Below, one piece after another: positions 32,432-40,860 of a DNA stretch of 42,358 bases. Made by a program: the position numbers and the translations under genes. Each line of letters opens with the position of its first letter. Position 1 is the first letter of the stretch. The stretch lies in the NCBI GenBank assembly GCA_949298985.1, contig CASFYV010000013.1, positions 160,229 through 202,586 of the forward strand, read 5' to 3'. A model generated the notes under the pieces. The model had not been told where the DNA came from. It worked only from the letters and a program-made list of their open reading frames with translations, and did no database searches. Source of the DNA: an uncultured bacterium. Its GTDB lineage: Bacteria > Cyanobacteriota > Vampirovibrionia > Gastranaerophilales > Gastranaerophilaceae.

Positions 32432-32553
32432 TGTTACACTATTGAGGTGAATAGTTAGGGGGGTCCACCCCAAGAGCCTGGTAAATTTTAGAATAAATGT
32501 TATTATTTTAAATTTAATTTACCAAAGAGCCTAAAAGGACAGAAAGAAGAAAA
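32432..32553 (+). promoter_or_regulatory. thrS promoter and structured leader
   Basis: An extended -10 TGTTACACT (TG 32432-32433, TACACT 32435-32440) is followed by a leader of about 107 nt. It contains GGGG-TCCA-CCCC (32460-32471) and a 9-bp long-range stem TGGTAAATT (32479-32487) with AATTTACCA (32516-32524), loop 28 nt. The stem is flanked by AGAGCCT on both sides. The second arm ends about 14 nt before the GAAAGAAG ribosome site. No T-box consensus (TGGNACCGCG) is present. Confidence 0.5.
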
Positions 32554-34326
32554 ATGGAAAAAAACAAAGAAACTTTGAGCGTGCTAAGGCACTCTTGCTC
32601 ACACATCATGGCACAAGCTGTACAAAAGCTGTTTCCTCAAGCAAAGTTAGCAATCGGACCAGCTACTGATACTGGATTTTATTACGATTTCGATTTAACT
32701 GACGGACATGCTTTTACCCAAGATGATTTAGTTAAAATCGAAGAAGAAATAAAAAATATCATCAAACAAAATTTAACGTTTGAAAGATATGAAGTAAAAG
32801 ATGTTGATGCAAAAATTGCTGAATTTAAATCTGAAGGTGAGATTTACAAAGCAGAATTATTGGAAGAACACAGAAACGATAATCCTACTCTTTATTTAAC
32901 AAAAGATAAAGATGGAAATGTTCTTTTTAATGATTTATGTGCGGGACCTCATATTCCGAATACATCATATATTAAAGGAAATGCGATTAAGCTTTTGAAA
33001 GTTGCAGGAGCTTACTGGCGTGGTAATGAAAAAAATAAAATGCTTCAAAGAATTTATGCAACTGCATATTGGAATAAAGAAGATTTGCAAGATTATTTGA
33101 CATTCTTAGAAGAAGCTGAAAAACGTGACCATAGAAAATTAGGAACTCAGCTTGATTTATTCTCTGTAAGAGAAGAAATTGGCGGAGGACTTGTTTTATG
33201 GCATCCAAATTTAGCGATTGTAAGAGAAGAAATTGAAAATTATTGGAGAAGTGAACATAGAAAACGCGGTTATGTAATTGTTAATACTCCTCAAATTGCA
33301 AAATCTAAACTTTGGGAAATTTCTGGACATATGGATCACTATAGGGAAAATATGTTCTTTATTCAAAAAGAAGAAGATTCTGATGAACAATTTGTAGTAA
33401 AACCTATGAATTGTCCATTCCATATTTTGATTTATCAAGCAAACAGACACTCATATCGTTCTTTACCTTTAAGAATGGCAGAGTTAGGAACTGTGTATAG
33501 AAAAGAAAAATCAGGAGCTTTAGCCGGATTAACTCGTGTTCAAGGGTTTACTCAAGATGATGCTCATATTTTCTGTACTCCGGAACAATTAGTTAGTGAA
33601 ATTAACGAAATTATTGATTTTGTAGCTGATACAATGGATATTTTCAAAATGAATTTTGAAGTTGAATTATCTACTCGTCCTGAAAGTTATGTTGGAGAAT
33701 TAGCTAATTGGGAACTAGCTGAAGCAGGGCTAAAAGAAGCTATGGATAAACGTGGAATGAAATACGACATCAATGAAGGTGATGGTGCTTTCTATGGTCC
33801 TAAAATAGACTTTAAGGTTAAAGATGCTATTGGAAGAACTTGGCAGTGTGCAACTATTCAGCTTGATTTTAACTTACCTGAAAGATTTGGTATTAAATAC
33901 CAAGATAAAGATGGTAGTATGAAAACTCCTGTAATGCTACATAGAGTTATCTTTGGCTCAATGGAAAGATTCCACGGAATTTTAATTGAACATTATGCAG
34001 GTGCTTTCCCTACTTGGCTTGCTCCAACTCAAGTTGCGATTGTTCCTATTTCTAATGAAAAACACGCTGACTTTGCGGCAGAAGTATATAGAAAAATGCG
34101 TGCATTAGGTATTAGAGCAAAATTAGATGACAGATCTGAATCAATGAATTACAAAATAAGAGAATCTTTACAAGATAAAAAGATTCCTTATGTATGTGTG
34201 ATTGGTGATAAGGAAATTGAAGCTAATGCTGTTGCTGTTAGAAAACGTGGAGTAGGACAAGTTGGTGCTGTTTCAGTTGATGACTTTATTAAGCAAATAG
34301 AAGAAGAAATTAAGACAAGAGCTTAG
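32554..34326 (+). CDS. thrS: Threonyl-tRNA synthetase without TGS domain
   Basis: 590 aa. Class II aminoacyl-tRNA synthetase. It opens with the editing-domain motif 'LRHSCSHIMAQAVQKLF' (HxxxH), so it lacks the roughly 60-residue N-terminal TGS domain seen in enterobacterial ThrS (about 640 aa). The SAD-type 'GAYWRGNEKNKMLQRIYATAYW', catalytic motif 2 'RMAELGTVYRKEKSGALAGLTRVQGFTQDDAHIF', zinc ligands in 'MNCPFH', 'DDAHIF' and 'IEHYAGAFPTWL', and the anticodon-binding 'VAIVPISNEKHADFA' are all present. GAAAGAAG lies 5 nt before the ATG. Followed by a strong terminator. Confidence 0.97.
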   Translation: MEKNKETLSVLRHSCSHIMAQAVQKLFPQAKLAIGPATDTGFYYDFDLTDGHAFTQDDLVKIEEEIKNIIKQNLTFERYEVKDVDAKIAEFKSEGEIYKAELLEEHRNDNPTLYLTKDKDGNVLFNDLCAGPHIPNTSYIKGNAIKLLKVAGAYWRGNEKNKMLQRIYATAYWNKEDLQDYLTFLEEAEKRDHRKLGTQLDLFSVREEIGGGLVLWHPNLAIVREEIENYWRSEHRKRGYVIVNTPQIAKSKLWEISGHMDHYRENMFFIQKEEDSDEQFVVKPMNCPFHILIYQANRHSYRSLPLRMAELGTVYRKEKSGALAGLTRVQGFTQDDAHIFCTPEQLVSEINEIIDFVADTMDIFKMNFEVELSTRPESYVGELANWELAEAGLKEAMDKRGMKYDINEGDGAFYGPKIDFKVKDAIGRTWQCATIQLDFNLPERFGIKYQDKDGSMKTPVMLHRVIFGSMERFHGILIEHYAGAFPTWLAPTQVAIVPISNEKHADFAAEVYRKMRALGIRAKLDDRSESMNYKIRESLQDKKIPYVCVIGDKEIEANAVAVRKRGVGQVGAVSVDDFIKQIEEEIKTRA

Positions 34327-34343
34327 TTTTCTGAGATTCATTT

Positions 34344-34377
34344 AATCGGCTCAAAGATTTTAATCTTTGAGCCGATT
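34344..34377. terminator. Terminator after thrS, bidirectional
   Basis: AATCGGCTCAAAGATT (34344-34359), TT, AATCTTTGAGCCGATT (34362-34377), then T's. 16-bp arms; A-run in front makes it work for the TPR gene on the other strand as well. Confidence 0.85.
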
Positions 34378-34382
34378 TTTAT

Positions 34383-35165
34383 TTATACAATTGTTAGGTG
34401 GTTTTCTTTTGAAAAATACATAGATCTAAGTTCTTGAATTCTGTTTTTAGCAAAAATTGCATCTTCTGAAAACTGTTTTAATTCAAGGAATTTTTTGTAA
34501 TATCTTATCGCATCTTTGTATTTGCCGAGTTTGTCAAAACTCATTGCAATTCCTAAATAAGCTTTGTAATAATCAGGATTTAGTTTTATTAATTTGAAGA
34601 AAGTTTTTGAAGCCTCTAAGAAATTTTCCATTCCCATAAGCATAGCAGCTTTATTGTAGTATGCTTTTAAAAACCCAGGGTTTGTTTCTATTAATTTGTT
34701 ATAAATCATTAATGATAAGTCAGCTTCATCAACAAGCTCGTGTGCTATTGCAAGTTGGATTTGAGCTTCGAGGTTTTCTCTATTTATTAAAATTGCTTTA
34801 ACTAAATATTGAATTGCGTTAGCAGGTTCGCCTTTTGATAAATAACAAACTCCCAGTTCAAAGAAATAGTTATCGTTACTGTCATCTATATTGATTAATT
34901 TGATAAGCGTACTGATAGCTTTTGAATATTCTTTTAAATACTTATAAGAAGATGCTAATCCTACATATGCTTTAACTTCGTTTCTGTCCATTAATATTGC
35001 TTGAAGATAAGTTTTAACGGCATCTTTGTACATTTTAGAAAAACGTAAAGCATCGCCTTTTACACAAAGACTGTAAGCTTTTGATTGCTGTGGCACAGAA
35101 ACTCTTTCGGTAACTTTTGCCAAATTATCTTTATTTACAGAATTAATTCCTGTATTTATAAGCAT
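34383..35165 (-). CDS. Tetratricopeptide-repeat protein
   Basis: 260 aa. About six TPRs in tandem from residue 30: 'AYSLCVKGDALRFSKMYKDAVKTYLQAILMDRNEV', 'AYVGLASSYKYLKEYSKAISTLIKLINIDDSND', 'YFFELGVCYLSKGEPANAIQYLVKAILINRENL', 'AQIQLAIAHELVDEADLSLMIYNKLIETNPGFL', 'AYYNKAAMLMGMENFLEASKTFFKLIKLNPDYY', 'AYLGIAMSFDKLGKYKDAIRYYKKFLELK'. No signal peptide or enzymatic domain. A protein-protein scaffold in the cytoplasm. Stop is 6 nt from the shared terminator. Confidence 0.9.
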   Translation of the reverse strand: MLINTGINSVNKDNLAKVTERVSVPQQSKAYSLCVKGDALRFSKMYKDAVKTYLQAILMDRNEVKAYVGLASSYKYLKEYSKAISTLIKLINIDDSNDNYFFELGVCYLSKGEPANAIQYLVKAILINRENLEAQIQLAIAHELVDEADLSLMIYNKLIETNPGFLKAYYNKAAMLMGMENFLEASKTFFKLIKLNPDYYKAYLGIAMSFDKLGKYKDAIRYYKKFLELKQFSEDAIFAKNRIQELRSMYFSKENHLTIV

Positions 35166-35322
35166 ATTCCTCTCCCTACTATATCTTATACTTTGGAAAA
35201 TAAAGTTTTAACGACCAAAAGGTTAATATTTCTTAATCAAATGGTCAATATTTTAGCAAATTTTGTTTTTTTTATGTATTATATAATGAGTAATTTGTTA
35301 CCAAGAATTTAAGGAAAGATTA

Positions 35323-36765
35323 GTGGCTAAAGAATTATTGAAGAAAATATCAATCAAAGAAGATGTTGAACAAAAAGTAAAGGCTCCTATTGTAGAAGCT
35401 TTAAAGATAGCTTATGATAATCCAACATATCAATTTCATATTCCAGGACATACAAAGGGGAATGCAATATTTAAAGATTTTAAAAAATTAGTTGGAGAAA
35501 AAGTTTTAACAGTCGATACAACAGATGAGTTTGATAATTTGGGTACATTGCATCCTGCAACAGGACCTATAAAAGAAGCTCAAGAACTGGCTGCTGAAGC
35601 TTTTGGTGCTAAGAAAACATTTTTCTTATTAAATGGTTCTACTTCAGGCAATCTTGCTTTAGCTATGGCTTTAACAAAAAAAGGACAAAAGATTTTAGTA
35701 AATAGAAATTGTCACAGATCTATTTTGACAGGTTTAATTATATCCGGAGCTGAACCTGTTTGGATTTGTCCTAATAAAATAGAAGATTGGTCTGTTTGGG
35801 GTAACATTGAAGCTAATAAAGTTGATAAAATGTTAACTGAAAATAAAGATATTTCAATGGTTTGGATAACAAATCCAACTTATGAAGGTGTTGTTTCTGA
35901 TATTAAGGCAATAAGTTTGGTATGTAAAAAACACGGAGTTCCATTTATTGTTGATGAAGCTCACGGTTGTTTGTGGAATTTTAATAAGGATTTGCCTGAA
36001 ACAGCTTTGAAATTAGGTGCTGATGCGGTTGTGCATTCATTACATAAAACAGGCGGAAGTATGAGCCAAAGTTCAATGCTGCATATTTCAAAAGATTCTT
36101 GTTTAGATGAAGTTGCTATTGAAAAGGCTTTAAAATTATTGCATACAACAAGTCCTTCGCTTTTATTGTTGGCGAGTTTAGATGCTTCTAGAGCAAATTT
36201 ACAGTCTAAAAAAGGGCAGAAACTTTTAGAAAAAGCAGTTGAAAATGCTAAATATTTAAGAAAAAGATTGGATCAAATTCCAAATTTACATCAATTAAAA
36301 GGTGATTTTGGTTATAAAACTGATGTTACAAAGGTTTTTGTAAAAATAGACGGTCTTTCAGGAAAAAGATTAGAATCTATTTTAGAGATTGATTTTAAGA
36401 TTGAAGTTGAATCAGCTTCTGATATTGGAGTTTTGATTTTATGTAATTTAGGAAATAAGCGTTCTGAATTTAAGTATTTGGCAGATGCCTTGGAAAAAAT
36501 TGCTGAAAATCATTATCAAGACATTTATTATTTGGAAAAACGTAAACATATGCCAATGTTAGATCCAATAATCAAGATGAGTTTAAGAGATGCTTTTTAC
36601 GCAGAAAAAGAACGAATTCCAAAATCTGAGGCTATTGGTAGAATTTCGGCAGAAGTTGTAGCGGAATGTCCTCCGGGAATTTCGATATTACTTCCAGGCG
36701 AGTTAATTACAGAAGAACATTTACCGTATTTGAATGATTATGATACATTAGAAGTGGTAAAATAA
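35323..36765 (+). CDS. Orn/Lys/Arg decarboxylase family PLP enzyme
   Basis: 480 aa, GTG start with AAGGAAAG 6 nt upstream. The PLP domain has 'FHIPGHTKGNAIFKDF', 'TDEFDNLGTLHPATGPIKEAQELAAEAFGAKKTFFLLNGSTSGNLAL', 'PFIVDEAHG' (Asp) and the lysine in 'VHSLHKTGGSMSQSSML'. C-terminal 'DAFYAEKERIPKSEAIGRISAEVVAECPPGISILLPGELI' matches the short (no wing domain) group that includes SpeA/YaaO/Cad-like enzymes, so arginine or lysine decarboxylase is likely. Its polyamine product would be made in the cytoplasm. Terminator follows at 36778. Confidence 0.9.
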   Translation: MAKELLKKISIKEDVEQKVKAPIVEALKIAYDNPTYQFHIPGHTKGNAIFKDFKKLVGEKVLTVDTTDEFDNLGTLHPATGPIKEAQELAAEAFGAKKTFFLLNGSTSGNLALAMALTKKGQKILVNRNCHRSILTGLIISGAEPVWICPNKIEDWSVWGNIEANKVDKMLTENKDISMVWITNPTYEGVVSDIKAISLVCKKHGVPFIVDEAHGCLWNFNKDLPETALKLGADAVVHSLHKTGGSMSQSSMLHISKDSCLDEVAIEKALKLLHTTSPSLLLLASLDASRANLQSKKGQKLLEKAVENAKYLRKRLDQIPNLHQLKGDFGYKTDVTKVFVKIDGLSGKRLESILEIDFKIEVESASDIGVLILCNLGNKRSEFKYLADALEKIAENHYQDIYYLEKRKHMPMLDPIIKMSLRDAFYAEKERIPKSEAIGRISAEVVAECPPGISILLPGELITEEHLPYLNDYDTLEVVK

Positions 36766-36777
36766 AATTAATAAATT

Positions 36778-36806
36778 AAAAAAGCGGCTTTATTAGTCGC
36801 TTTTTT
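36778..36806 (+). terminator. Terminator after the decarboxylase
   Basis: AAAAAAGCGGCT, TTATT, AGTCGCTTTTTT: 12-bp arms with one G.T pair, ending in six T's. It reaches the 3' end of the minus-strand nucleotidyltransferase gene. Confidence 0.8.
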
Positions 36807-37257
36807 AAAATCTTTGATAAAAAATTTTACCTTCATTATCAATACTATTTTTCATCCCTTGATGTATTAGGGTTTTGTAGTTTGTTACATCAAATTTGTA
36901 TGGAGTTGGAAGATCGTCCAGGTCTATTGCAATACCGGAGATTGATTCATTATCAGACCAAATAGCAAAATCAATATCTGAACCGTTACGATACGTTCCT
37001 TTTGCTCGAGAACCGTATATTACGACTTTTTCTATCTCTGGTTTAGATTTGAAATAGTCTAAAAGTTCATTCATTGTTCTTTCTGGAAGCCCAAATTCAT
37101 TGTTAATTGTTTTTTCTTTTTGGAACCAATAAAATAAATAAGCAATTATTTCTATATTTGCTTTTGCTTCGCATAATGCTTGAATTTCACTATCAAGAAT
37201 TTCTGATAAAACAGTCATTCTGCCTTCAAGTTTACTTAAAATTTCTTTTTTTAACAT
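36805..37257 (-). CDS. MNT-type nucleotidyltransferase next to an XRE regulator
   Basis: 150 aa. The catalytic half is at residues 75-150: 'VVIYGSRAKGTYRNGSDIDFAIWSDNE' with the GSRAxG..R.GSDID motif (metal-binding Asp pair) of MNT/KNT nucleotidyltransferases. The first 70 residues are helical ('KLEGRMTVLSEILDSEIQALCEAKANIEIIAYLFYWFQKEK') and are not a recognised domain. Such proteins often act in toxin-antitoxin pairs with HEPN proteins; no HEPN gene is here, but an XRE gene starts 82 nt away in the opposite direction. I use the ATG at 37257 (AGGTG 7 nt upstream); an ATG at 37317 lies upstream of the promoter and is excluded. Confidence 0.85.
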   Translation of the reverse strand: MLKKEILSKLEGRMTVLSEILDSEIQALCEAKANIEIIAYLFYWFQKEKTINNEFGLPERTMNELLDYFKSKPEIEKVVIYGSRAKGTYRNGSDIDFAIWSDNESISGIAIDLDDLPTPYKFDVTNYKTLIHQGMKNSIDNEGKIFYQRF

Positions 37258-37284
37258 AAATTCACCTACTTTACTAGTTTGCAC

Positions 37285-37335
37285 AACTATTATACTAAAT
37301 TGATTAAAATATGTCAATAGACTAGAATTATAGTT
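37285..37335. promoter_or_regulatory. Divergent promoter pair with inverted-repeat operator
   Basis: Minus strand: TTGACA (37312-37317), 17 nt, TATAAT (37289-37294), a perfect promoter for the nucleotidyltransferase. Plus strand: TTGATT (37300-37305), 17 nt, TAGAAT (37323-37328) for the XRE gene. An imperfect inverted repeat, AACTATTATACTA (37285-37297) against TAGAATTATAGTT (37323-37335), 11 of 13 matches, sits over both -10 boxes. Confidence 0.7.
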
Positions 37336-37338
37336 AGT

Positions 37339-37575
37339 ATGACTAATAAAAATGATAATTTAAGTAGTAAAATTGGAATAAAAATAAAACTTTTGAGAAC
37401 TAAAAGTAAGATTTCGCAGGAGAGTTTGGCTTTTATGGCTGGATTGAATAAAAATTCAATTGGGGCAATCGAGCGTGGAGAAAGTTCACCAACAATAGAA
37501 ACGTTAGATAAAATTGCAAAAGCTTTTAATATAGATATTATAGAACTTATTGATGTTTCTAAATTTGAGATTTAG
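37339..37575 (+). CDS. Small XRE-family regulator
   Basis: 78 aa, one helix-turn-helix: 'GIKIKLLRTKSKISQESLAFMAGLNKNSIGAIERGESSPTIETLDKIAKAFNIDIIELI', standard XRE/Cro fold with recognition helix 'NKNSIGAIERG'. No additional domain. No Shine-Dalgarno: the -10 box TAGAAT ends 10 nt before the ATG, so the leader is only a few bases. Divergent from the nucleotidyltransferase with an operator-like inverted repeat between, hence probably an autorepressor of the pair. Confidence 0.9.
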   Translation: MTNKNDNLSSKIGIKIKLLRTKSKISQESLAFMAGLNKNSIGAIERGESSPTIETLDKIAKAFNIDIIELIDVSKFEI

Positions 37576-37598
37576 AAAATGGAAGTATGAATATAAAT

Positions 37599-37635
37599 AT
37601 AGACGGGCGGAATGCATTGCATTCCGCCCGTCTAT
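37599..37635. terminator. GC-rich 37-nt near-perfect palindrome between XRE and ppdK
   Basis: 18-bp arms around a single central base (37617): ATAGACGGGCGGAATGCA on the left. It is by far the most GC-rich spot in this area. Genes converge on it (XRE ends 37575, ppdK ends 37652). No T-run follows on either strand, so it may stop transcription imperfectly or protect 3' ends. Confidence 0.55.
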
Positions 37636-37651
37636 TAATCAATTATAAATT

Positions 37652-40300
37652 TTATTTTCCTTCAACAACCGCTTGAGCAGCAGCAAGTTTAGCTTGAGGG
37701 ATTCTGAATGGAGAGCAAGATACGTAATCTAGTCCGATTTTGTGAGAGAATTTCACAGAATCAGGATCTCCACCGTGTTCACCACAAACACCGCCTAATA
37801 ATTTAGGATTTACACTTTTGCCTCTTTCCATAGCGATTTCCATTAATTGACCAACACCTTTTGTATCAAGTGTTTCGAATGGGTTGCTTGGAAGAATTTT
37901 TTGCTCAACGTAGCGTTTTAAGAATTTACCTTCAGCATCATCTCTAGAGTAACCAAATGTCATTTGAGTTAAGTCATTTGTACCGAATGAGAAGAATTCT
38001 GCATATTCAGCGATTTCATCAGCTGTTAATGCTGCACGAGGAATTTCTATCATAGTACCGAATTTGTAATCAACTTTTACACCTTTTTCATTCATTACAT
38101 CTTCTGCAACTCTTTCAAGAATTTCTTTAGCAACTCTTAATTCGTTAACGTGACCGATAAGAGGGATCATAACGTAAGGTTTTACGTTAACACCTTCTTT
38201 TTTAGCGTCGCAAGCTGCTTCAAAGATTGCTCTTACTTGCATTTCGTTGATTTCAGGGTAAGTAAGACCTAATCTGCAACCTCTTAATCCCATCATAGGG
38301 TTTGATTCAGATAAGCTTTCTACTATATGAAGCATTTCTTCTTTTTCTTTATAGTCTTCACCTTTAGTTTTTAATGTAGCAACTTCTGCAATTAAAGCTT
38401 CTTTAGAAGGTAAGAATTCGTGAAGAGGTGGATCTAAAAGTCTGATTGTCATAGGCTTATCAGAACCTAATGCTTTGAACATAGCATAGAAATCTGAATA
38501 TTGCATAGGTAATAATTTTGCTAAAGCTTCTTTTCTAGCTTCTGCAGTACCTGCAATAATCATTTTTTGAACCCAAGGAAGTCTGTCCGGATCCATAAAC
38601 ATATGTTCTGTACGGCATAGACCAACGCCTTCAGCACCGAATTTTAAAGCATTTTCGATATCTTTTGGAGTATCAGCGTTTGCTTCTACTGTTAGAGTTT
38701 TGATTTCATCTACCCAGTTGAAGAAAGTAGTGAAATTTTCATCAATTTTAGCATCTGCTAATTTAACAGCACTAGCCATAACGATACCTTTACCACCATC
38801 TAGAGATATTACATCGTCTTTGTGGTAAACAGAGCCATCTGCACCGGTTAGAGTTCCGTTTGCTAAGTCTATTTTCATATCTTCACAACCAGAAACGCAA
38901 GGAATACCCATACCTTTTGCAACAACAGCTGCGTGAGATGTAGCTCCGCCTCTAAGTGTTAAGATACCTTGAGAAACTGCCATACCGTGAATATCATCAG
39001 GACAAGTCTCTACACGAACTAAGATAACTTTTTCACCTGCTTCGCCTCTTTTTGCTGCTTCTTCCGTATCGAATACGATTTTACCAACAGCAGCACCAGG
39101 AGATGCGTTTACACCGTGAGCAATTTTCTTAGCTTTTTCCATTGCTTTTACATCGAAGCAAGGTAATAAAATTTGGTTTACAGAATAAGGATCTACTAAT
39201 TGAATAGCTCTTTCTTTAGTAATAATACCTTCTTTGCACATATCAACAGCAATTTTTACAGCAGCTGCTGCAGTTCTTTTACCGTTACGAGTTTGAAGAA
39301 TGTACAATTTACCCTTTTCAATAGTAAATTCCATATCTTGAACGTCTTTATAGCCTAATTCTAATTTTTTAGCGATATCAACGTATTGTTTATATAATTC
39401 AGGCATTTCTGTTTCTAATTCGCAAATAGGCTTAGGTGTTCTAATACCAGCAACAACGTCTTCTCCTTGTGCATTTGTTAAGTATTCTCCGTAGAACTTG
39501 TTTTCACCTGTTGCCGGGTTACGTGTGAATGAAACACCTGTAGCACAATCATCACCCATGTTTCCGAATACCATTGTTTGAACGTTTACAGCAGTACCGA
39601 AATTGTGATCGATTTTGTTCATGTTTCTATAAGCAACTGCACGAGGAATGTTCCAAGAACGGAATACAGCTTCGATTGCTTCTTGTAATTGAACATATGG
39701 ATCTTGTGGGAATTCTTTACCTGTTACTTCCTTAATTACGTTTTTATATACAGGAATTAAAGATTTCCAACCTTCAGCAGATACTTCTGTATCAGATTTT
39801 ACGCCTTCTCTTTCTTTAACTTTTTCAACTTCAGCTTCGAAATATTTTTGTCTGTCCATTTCCCAAGCTACTGAGCCGAACATAGTTAAGAATCTTCTAT
39901 ATGAATCGTAGCAGAAACGAGGGTTGTTAGTTAATTTAACCATTGCTTCTACTGTTTCATCGTTTAACCCTAAGTTAAGAATAGTTTCCATCATACCAGG
40001 CATTGATACTCTAGCACCTGAACGAACAGAAACTAATAGAGGATTTGTTGTATCACCGAACTTTTTACCGATTTGATTTTCTACATCAGCTAAAGCTTTT
40101 TTTACTTCATCCATTAAACCTTCAGGCATTTTGTTGCCGTTATTAATGTAATCCATACAAGTTTCAGTTGTGATAGTTAATCCAGGAGGAACAGGCAAAC
40201 CTAAATTAGTCATTTCTGCTAAGTTTGCGCCTTTACCACCTAGTAGGTTACGCATATCAGCGTTACCTTCTCTAAATAGCCATACTCTTTTATCAGCCAT
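37652..40300 (-). CDS. ppdK: Pyruvate phosphate dikinase
   Basis: 882 aa, standard length. Interconverts pyruvate + ATP + Pi and phosphoenolpyruvate + AMP + PPi. N-terminal ATP-grasp domain ('GGKGANLAEMTNLGLPVPPGLTITTETC', 'RNPATGENKFYGEYLTNAQGEDVVAGIRTP'), the swivelling phosphohistidine domain 'LRGGATSHAAVVAKGMGIPCVSGCE', and a TIM-barrel C-domain ('VGLCRTEHMF', 'FSFGTNDLTQMTFGYSRDDAE') with catalytic Cys in 'LLGGVCGEHGGDPDSVKF'. AAGGAG precedes the ATG. Typical of PPi-using glycolysis in anaerobes. Confidence 0.98.
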   Translation of the reverse strand: MADKRVWLFREGNADMRNLLGGKGANLAEMTNLGLPVPPGLTITTETCMDYINNGNKMPEGLMDEVKKALADVENQIGKKFGDTTNPLLVSVRSGARVSMPGMMETILNLGLNDETVEAMVKLTNNPRFCYDSYRRFLTMFGSVAWEMDRQKYFEAEVEKVKEREGVKSDTEVSAEGWKSLIPVYKNVIKEVTGKEFPQDPYVQLQEAIEAVFRSWNIPRAVAYRNMNKIDHNFGTAVNVQTMVFGNMGDDCATGVSFTRNPATGENKFYGEYLTNAQGEDVVAGIRTPKPICELETEMPELYKQYVDIAKKLELGYKDVQDMEFTIEKGKLYILQTRNGKRTAAAAVKIAVDMCKEGIITKERAIQLVDPYSVNQILLPCFDVKAMEKAKKIAHGVNASPGAAVGKIVFDTEEAAKRGEAGEKVILVRVETCPDDIHGMAVSQGILTLRGGATSHAAVVAKGMGIPCVSGCEDMKIDLANGTLTGADGSVYHKDDVISLDGGKGIVMASAVKLADAKIDENFTTFFNWVDEIKTLTVEANADTPKDIENALKFGAEGVGLCRTEHMFMDPDRLPWVQKMIIAGTAEARKEALAKLLPMQYSDFYAMFKALGSDKPMTIRLLDPPLHEFLPSKEALIAEVATLKTKGEDYKEKEEMLHIVESLSESNPMMGLRGCRLGLTYPEINEMQVRAIFEAACDAKKEGVNVKPYVMIPLIGHVNELRVAKEILERVAEDVMNEKGVKVDYKFGTMIEIPRAALTADEIAEYAEFFSFGTNDLTQMTFGYSRDDAEGKFLKRYVEQKILPSNPFETLDTKGVGQLMEIAMERGKSVNPKLLGGVCGEHGGDPDSVKFSHKIGLDYVSCSPFRIPQAKLAAAQAVVEGK

Positions 40301-40440
40301 TTGTTTCTCCTTTTTGAATAATAGTAATACGCTCTTAAATTTTTACAATTTCAAGTAATATAAGCTTAACATGAAGATAACTTGATGTATAGGGAATTTT
40401 GTAAAGGATTGTTACAATGAAAATTTAAATAAATAAAAAC

Positions 40441-40473
40441 AAAAAATCGGACAATAATATGTCCGATTTTTTG
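40441..40473 (-). terminator. Terminator after the 85-aa gene
   Basis: AAAAAATCGGACA, ATAATA, TGTCCGATTTTTT: 13-bp arms with T-runs on both strands, 21 nt after the stop at 40494. Confidence 0.8.
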
Positions 40474-40493
40474 TTCTTTCTAATTAGAAAAAT

Positions 40494-40751
40494 TTATGCA
40501 ACAAGCATAAATCCATAGTCTTTAGCATCACGATGAGCTAAACCTACGCCATCTTGACCGAGTGATATTTTATTACCGCTTTCGTCGTTCACATATCCGA
40601 TTTGTCCCGGCATTGAAATTCCGGTTGTAGGCTCAACTGTTGTCGCAGGGGTTACTCTTGGTCCGACTGTTAAGCCGCCAAAAGGAACTTTGTTACCTTG
40701 TCCGTAAAGACCATATTGATAATTTTGTTCTAATCCTGGTACGCCACCCAT
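40494..40751 (-). CDS. Small Gly/Pro/Asn-rich protein of unknown function
   Basis: 85 aa. 'MGGVPGLEQNYQYGLYGQGNKVPFGGLTVGPRVTPATTVEPTTGISMPGQIG' is low-complexity and flexible; the end 'YVNDESGNKISLGQDGVGLAHRDAKDYGFMLVA' is more structured. No signal peptide or known motif. AGAGGAC lies 6 nt before the ATG, a TATAAT about 28 nt before, and the hairpin after the stop shows a complete one-gene unit. Divergent from ldcA. Confidence 0.75.
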   Translation of the reverse strand: MGGVPGLEQNYQYGLYGQGNKVPFGGLTVGPRVTPATTVEPTTGISMPGQIGYVNDESGNKISLGQDGVGLAHRDAKDYGFMLVA

Positions 40752-40825
40752 AGTTTTGTCCTCTTTTACGTATACAATATTATAAACGTTTAAAATTTAA
40801 AAAAATTGCTATAAAAATATAATTT

Positions 40826-40860
40826 GTTACAAAAGTTTAAAAATATGTTACAATCGGATT
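40826..40860 (+). promoter_or_regulatory. ldcA promoter, predicted leaderless
   Basis: GTTACA (40826-40831), 17 nt, TACAAT (40849-40854) preceded by TGT (extended -10). The ATG is 6 nt after the -10, so +1 would be the A of ATG. No ribosome site precedes it. Confidence 0.55.

Noticed and set aside
32432..32553. T-box riboswitch before thrS
   Set aside because: No TGGNACCGCG box, no antiterminator/terminator pair, and T-boxes are not expected in this type of organism.
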